A stretch of DNA of 26,079 nucleotides from a bacterium (GTDB taxonomy: Bacteria > Vulcanimicrobiota > Xenobia > Xenobiales > Xenobiaceae): the NCBI GenBank assembly GCA_022839105.1, contig JALHDH010000083.1, positions 1 to 26,079 on the forward strand, written 5' to 3'. Each line of letters starts with the position of its first letter. The stretch's first letter is position 1. Below the pieces are notes generated by a model. That model was not told where the DNA came from, searched no databases, and saw only the letters and a program-made list of their open reading frames with translations. The translations under genes and the position numbers were made by a program. Shown here one piece after another: positions 23,398 to 26,079 of this stretch.

Positions 23398-24531
23398 GTG
23401 AAGCGCAGCCACCTTTTTGGAGCCATCCTGGTCTCTTGTCTGGTGACGGTCGGACCTGCCTTCGCGGCTCCGGCCGCTCCCTCCAGGCCCGGAACGCCAG
23501 CCACGACGGCCTCGGCGGCCAAGCCGGTTCAGCCCGCGGCCAGGCCAGCGCAGCCCGCGTCGGCTCCAGCCGTGACCCAGGCCCAGCAGGACCCTGTCGG
23601 GGTGGTGGTCGAGCCTCCCTCCCGCCTTCCCCAGAACTTCCAACCCGAGGTCGACCTCAAGCGGGTGGCCATCGGCAACCAGGCCGGATTGCTGAAGATC
23701 TTCCATCGCGAGACGGGCAAGGAAGCCTATTTCCGGACCCTGGATGACTGCAACTCGGCCCGGTTCACCGCCGAGCAGCGTCAGGCGATCTTCGCCGAGC
23801 TGGGACTGACCCCGGACGAGCTGGAACTGGCGGCCCGCCAGGTGATGGTGGATTATCCCAAGCTGCCCAAGCGGGCCGTCCTGGCCTTCCTGGGGGCGAT
23901 CGGCTCGGACCCCTCCCTGGAACCCGCCCTGCAGACGCTCATGCAGCGTTACCTGGCCGAACGCTACGCCGTCGAGAAGGACAATATCCTGCGCCGTCAG
24001 GCCCTGCTTTCGCTGGCCCTGATGTACAGGGTCGATGCCCAGACCGTCGAGATGGTCACCCAGGTCTTCGAGACCGAGAAGAACCTGTGGCTGACCTTCC
24101 CGGTCCAGATGTTCTTCCAGCACCATGCTCCGACGATCCGCGAACTGGCCCTTCTGGAGGTCATCCGGGGTCGGGCCGGTTCGGTGGCCTCGCTCTATAC
24201 CGAGAACGTCCTGAAGTCCCTGGACGAGGCCTCGGCTCTGCAGGCCCCGAGCGAGGCCTCGGCTCCGCAGGCCCCGAGCGAGGCTTCCGCCCCGCCGGCT
24301 TCGACCGGAGCTTCCGCGGAATCCACCCCGGCCACCCCTGATGTCACTCCGGGCTCGCCGGCCCCCCAGACGCCTGCGGCCAGCGAATCGCCTTCGCCGG
24401 ACTCCGCCCCCCCCGCCCCGCGGGTGGAGGTCTCGCCCGCGGCCGAGGCTCCGACTCCGGACGAGCCCGAAGCCGAGAAGCCTCAGGCCGGAAACCCGGC
24501 ACCCCCCTCCTCCGGAGGCGCTCCCCTCTGA
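23398..24531 (+). CDS. Secreted helical protein with a Pro/Ala/Ser/Glu-rich tail, unknown function
   Basis: The 377-residue precursor has a clear signal peptide (KRSHLFGAILVSCLVTVGPAFA, cleavage before APAAP). An Ala/Pro-rich spacer of about 45 residues is followed by a compact helical domain (about 75-280): FRTLDDCNSARFTAEQRQAIFAELGLTPDELELAARQVM, ILRRQALLSLALMYRVDAQTVEMVTQVF, and HHAPTIRELALLEVIRGRAGSVASLYTENVL. Its repeated helix pairs recall HEAT/ARM-like solenoids. The last roughly 100 residues are low-complexity P/A/S/E with a 9-residue tandem repeat. GTG 23398 is chosen for its ribosome-binding site GAGGAGGG seven bases upstream. No catalytic motif is visible. It is 37 bases before selA, but the link is probably only positional. 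Confidence 0.8.
   Translation: MKRSHLFGAILVSCLVTVGPAFAAPAAPSRPGTPATTASAAKPVQPAARPAQPASAPAVTQAQQDPVGVVVEPPSRLPQNFQPEVDLKRVAIGNQAGLLKIFHRETGKEAYFRTLDDCNSARFTAEQRQAIFAELGLTPDELELAARQVMVDYPKLPKRAVLAFLGAIGSDPSLEPALQTLMQRYLAERYAVEKDNILRRQALLSLALMYRVDAQTVEMVTQVFETEKNLWLTFPVQMFFQHHAPTIRELALLEVIRGRAGSVASLYTENVLKSLDEASALQAPSEASAPQAPSEASAPPASTGASAESTPATPDVTPGSPAPQTPAASESPSPDSAPPAPRVEVSPAAEAPTPDEPEAEKPQAGNPAPPSSGGAPL
24226..24303 (+). repeat. 27-bp in-frame tandem repeat in the secreted protein
   Basis: Two nearly identical 27-base units (24226-24252 and 24253-24279, one base different) and a diverged partial third encode the 9-residue motif EASAxQAPS. They lie at the start of the disordered Pro/Ala/Ser/Glu tail. 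Copy number may vary between strains. Confidence 0.85.
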
Positions 24532-24568
24532 ACCCGCTCGATTCCGGTCGGCGCGGTGTAGGCCCCTG

Positions 24569-25948
24569 GTGAGCCAGTCTCATCCCGGACGAGGGATCCC
24601 CTCGCTCGATCTCCTGCTGCATACGCCGGAGGGCCTCGAACTGCTCGAAGCCCACGGCCGGATTCGGGTGTTGGAGGCCCTGCGCGATGGAGCCGCCAGC
24701 CTGCGGGGGGCCTCACGCCTTCCTGCGGACCCGGCGGCTTTCATCCTGGAGCACGCCTCGGCGCAACTCCAGGCGTTGTGCGAGCCCTCCCTGCGCCGGG
24801 TCCTGAACGCCACCGGCGTGGTCCTCCACACGAACCTGGGGCGATCCACCCTGGCCCGGGTCGCCTTGGAGGCCCTCCAGGAGGCGGCCTCGGGCCCGAC
24901 CAACCTGGAACTGGACCTGGAGCAGGGGCGGCGAGGCTCCCGCCAGGTCCATGTCCGGGACCTGCTGACCCTCTTGACGGGGGCTCCTTCGGCCCTGGTG
25001 GTCAACAACTGTGCGGCGGCGGTCATGCTGACGGTCGACGCCCTGGCCCGGAATCGCGAGGTGGTGGTCTCGCGCGGCGAACTGGTCGAGATCGGCGACT
25101 CCTTCCGCCTGCCCGAGATCCTGCGTCACGCAGGAGCCCGCCTGGTCGAGGTGGGCACCACCAACCGGACCCGACTGGAGGACTACCAGGTCGCCTTGGG
25201 CCCCGAAACGGGCCTGGTCATGGTCAGCCACCCTTCCAACTACCGGATCGAGGGCTTCACCGGGCGCCCCGACCCGGCCCGGGTCGCCGCCCTGGCCCGG
25301 GAACACGCCGTCCCCTCCTTGCTGGACCTGGGCTCGGGGCTCCTGCTGGACCCCGACGAGCACGGGCTCCCCCCCGAGCCCACCGTTCCCGACGCCGTGG
25401 CGGCGGGCTTCGACCTGGTGGCCTTCTCGGGGGACAAATTGCTGGGCGGGCCGCAGGCGGGAATCCTCCTGGGCCGCGCCGACCTGCTGCGGACCATGTC
25501 CCGCACTCCCCTGGCCCGAGCCGTGCGGGTCGACAAGCTGACCCTGGCCGCTCTGGAGGCCACCCTGCGCCTGTATCTGGATCCCCGGCGTGCCCTGGAG
25601 GAGAACCCCACCCTGGTGGCTCTTCGCCTTTCCCCCGAGTCCCTCCGGAAGCGGGCCGAAGCCCTGGCCGAAGACCTGCGGAACCGGCTGGAGGGCCGGG
25701 TCCAGGTAGAGGTCGTCTCCAGCCGCTCGACGCCCGGTGGCGGAGGCATGCCCGGGGCGGAGTTGTCGGGGTGGTGCGTTCGCCTGGTCCCCCCGGATGG
25801 CGAGCAGGCCTGGGCCGAGCGCCTGCGCCGGGAGGCCCTGCCGGTCCTGGCGACCTGCCGGAGGGGAGGCCTGCACCTGGATCTTCGCACCCTGCCACCC
25901 GAAGACGAGCCTGAACTCGTCCGGGCCCTGGAGTCCACCGCACCATGA
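24569..25948 (+). CDS. selA: L-seryl-tRNA(Sec) selenium transferase
   Basis: SelA converts Ser-tRNA(Sec) to Sec-tRNA(Sec) using selenophosphate and PLP. The 459-residue length equals the family norm. Visible marks are SLRRVLNATGVVLHTNLGRSTLA near residues 74-96, TNLELDLEQGRRGSRQVHVRDLL, NNCAAAVMLTVDALA, SRGELVEIGDSFRLPEIL, LVEVGTTNRT and the PLP lysine K290 in FSGDKLLGGPQAG (K295 in E. coli). GTG 24569 is chosen because it gives the family length and the typical N-terminus SLDLLLHTPEG. The open frame upstream lies inside the secreted-protein gene, and the ribosome-binding site is weak. The stop overlaps selB (ATGA). selC, selD and any SECIS-bearing gene are not seen in the window. Confidence 0.96.
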   Translation: MSQSHPGRGIPSLDLLLHTPEGLELLEAHGRIRVLEALRDGAASLRGASRLPADPAAFILEHASAQLQALCEPSLRRVLNATGVVLHTNLGRSTLARVALEALQEAASGPTNLELDLEQGRRGSRQVHVRDLLTLLTGAPSALVVNNCAAAVMLTVDALARNREVVVSRGELVEIGDSFRLPEILRHAGARLVEVGTTNRTRLEDYQVALGPETGLVMVSHPSNYRIEGFTGRPDPARVAALAREHAVPSLLDLGSGLLLDPDEHGLPPEPTVPDAVAAGFDLVAFSGDKLLGGPQAGILLGRADLLRTMSRTPLARAVRVDKLTLAALEATLRLYLDPRRALEENPTLVALRLSPESLRKRAEALAEDLRNRLEGRVQVEVVSSRSTPGGGGMPGAELSGWCVRLVPPDGEQAWAERLRREALPVLATCRRGGLHLDLRTLPPEDEPELVRALESTAP

Positions 25949-26079
25949 GCCTCAAACACTTCATCCTGGGGACCGCAGGGCACGTGGATCACGGCAAGAC
26001 CACGCTTCTCAAGGCCCTGACCGGCATCGACACCGACCGGCTTCCCGAAGAGAAGGCCCGGGGACTGTCGATCGACCTG
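25945..26079 (+). CDS. selB: Selenocysteine-specific elongation factor, 5' part
   Basis: Only the first 45 codons are in the window; the gene runs off the end. MSLKHFILGTAGHVDHGKTTLLKALTG contains the G1 P-loop GHVDHGKT of translational GTPases, and TDRLPEEKARGLSIDL is the SelB switch-I pattern (EEKxRGLSIDL, with Leu where EF-Tu has Ile-Thr). SelB carries Sec-tRNA(Sec) to SECIS-marked UGA codons. The ATG overlaps the selA stop, a standard selAB arrangement. Confidence 0.95.
   Translation, partial: MSLKHFILGTAGHVDHGKTTLLKALTGIDTDRLPEEKARGLSIDL

Noticed and set aside
24226..24303. Direct repeats that might suggest a short CRISPR or mobile-element footprint.
   Set aside because: The units are contiguous, in frame and encode a repeated peptide, with no spacers and no cas genes nearby.
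24341..24568. SelA start at 24341 or other upstream codons.
   Set aside because: That stretch is an Arg/Pro-rich out-of-frame reading of the secreted-protein tail. The SelA family length fits GTG 24569.

Overview
The window is one stretch of very GC-rich bacterial chromosome with no phage, insertion-sequence, CRISPR, rRNA or tRNA genes. A 16-stranded-type porin and a probable lipoprotein point to a diderm. A complete cofD-cofC-cofE set plus an F420-dependent enzyme show that it makes coenzyme F420, and selA-selB show that it makes selenocysteine. Start codons are often GTG or TTG, and stop/start overlaps (ATGA, GTGA, TTGA) are very common. I cannot name the phylum from this sequence. The combination of F420, PPEQ-type Ser/Thr kinases with FHA, and an outer membrane fits poorly studied high-GC diderm lineages rather than Actinobacteria.

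Layout. (1) 1-4228, plus strand: a Kup potassium transporter, then a KdpD-type sensor kinase that carries an apparent frameshift, then a KdpE-type regulator. No kdpABC genes are present. A 9-bp inverted repeat sits just before kup. (2) 4313-11504, minus strand: one tightly packed operon, in transcription order: a degenerate membrane kinase (frameshifted near its start), an active-looking Ser/Thr kinase with an extracytoplasmic solute-binding-type domain, a membrane FHA protein, cofD, cofC, cofE and an F420-dependent LLM oxidoreductase. (3) 11505-11871: a divergent promoter region with two palindromic motifs. (4) 11872-16436, plus strand: an ABC-2/Gld-type export cluster (ATPase, permease, GldG-like protein, DUF4340 protein), every junction tightly coupled. 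(5) 16546-17856: mgtE. (6) 17857-21049: a structured or partly coding leader, then a full-length DNA polymerase I homologue whose polymerase active site is destroyed while most 5'-nuclease residues are kept. (7) 21099-23059, minus strand: a probable small lipoprotein, a STAS protein without the usual phospho-serine, and an OprO/P-like porin. (8) 23398-26079, plus strand: a secreted helical protein of unknown function, then selA and the first 45 codons of selB.

How the parts may work together: Kup with a KdpDE-type pair suggests potassium-linked control of a transporter other than KdpFABC. In the minus-strand operon the kinase could read an extracellular ligand, phosphorylate proteins and recruit the FHA partner, all co-expressed with the enzymes that build and use F420. 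This is the most unusual arrangement in the window, together with the polymerase-dead PolA homologue.

Two genes (sensor kinase and degenerate kinase) need opposite one-base corrections to give family-like full-length proteins. I cannot tell real mutations from assembly errors here.
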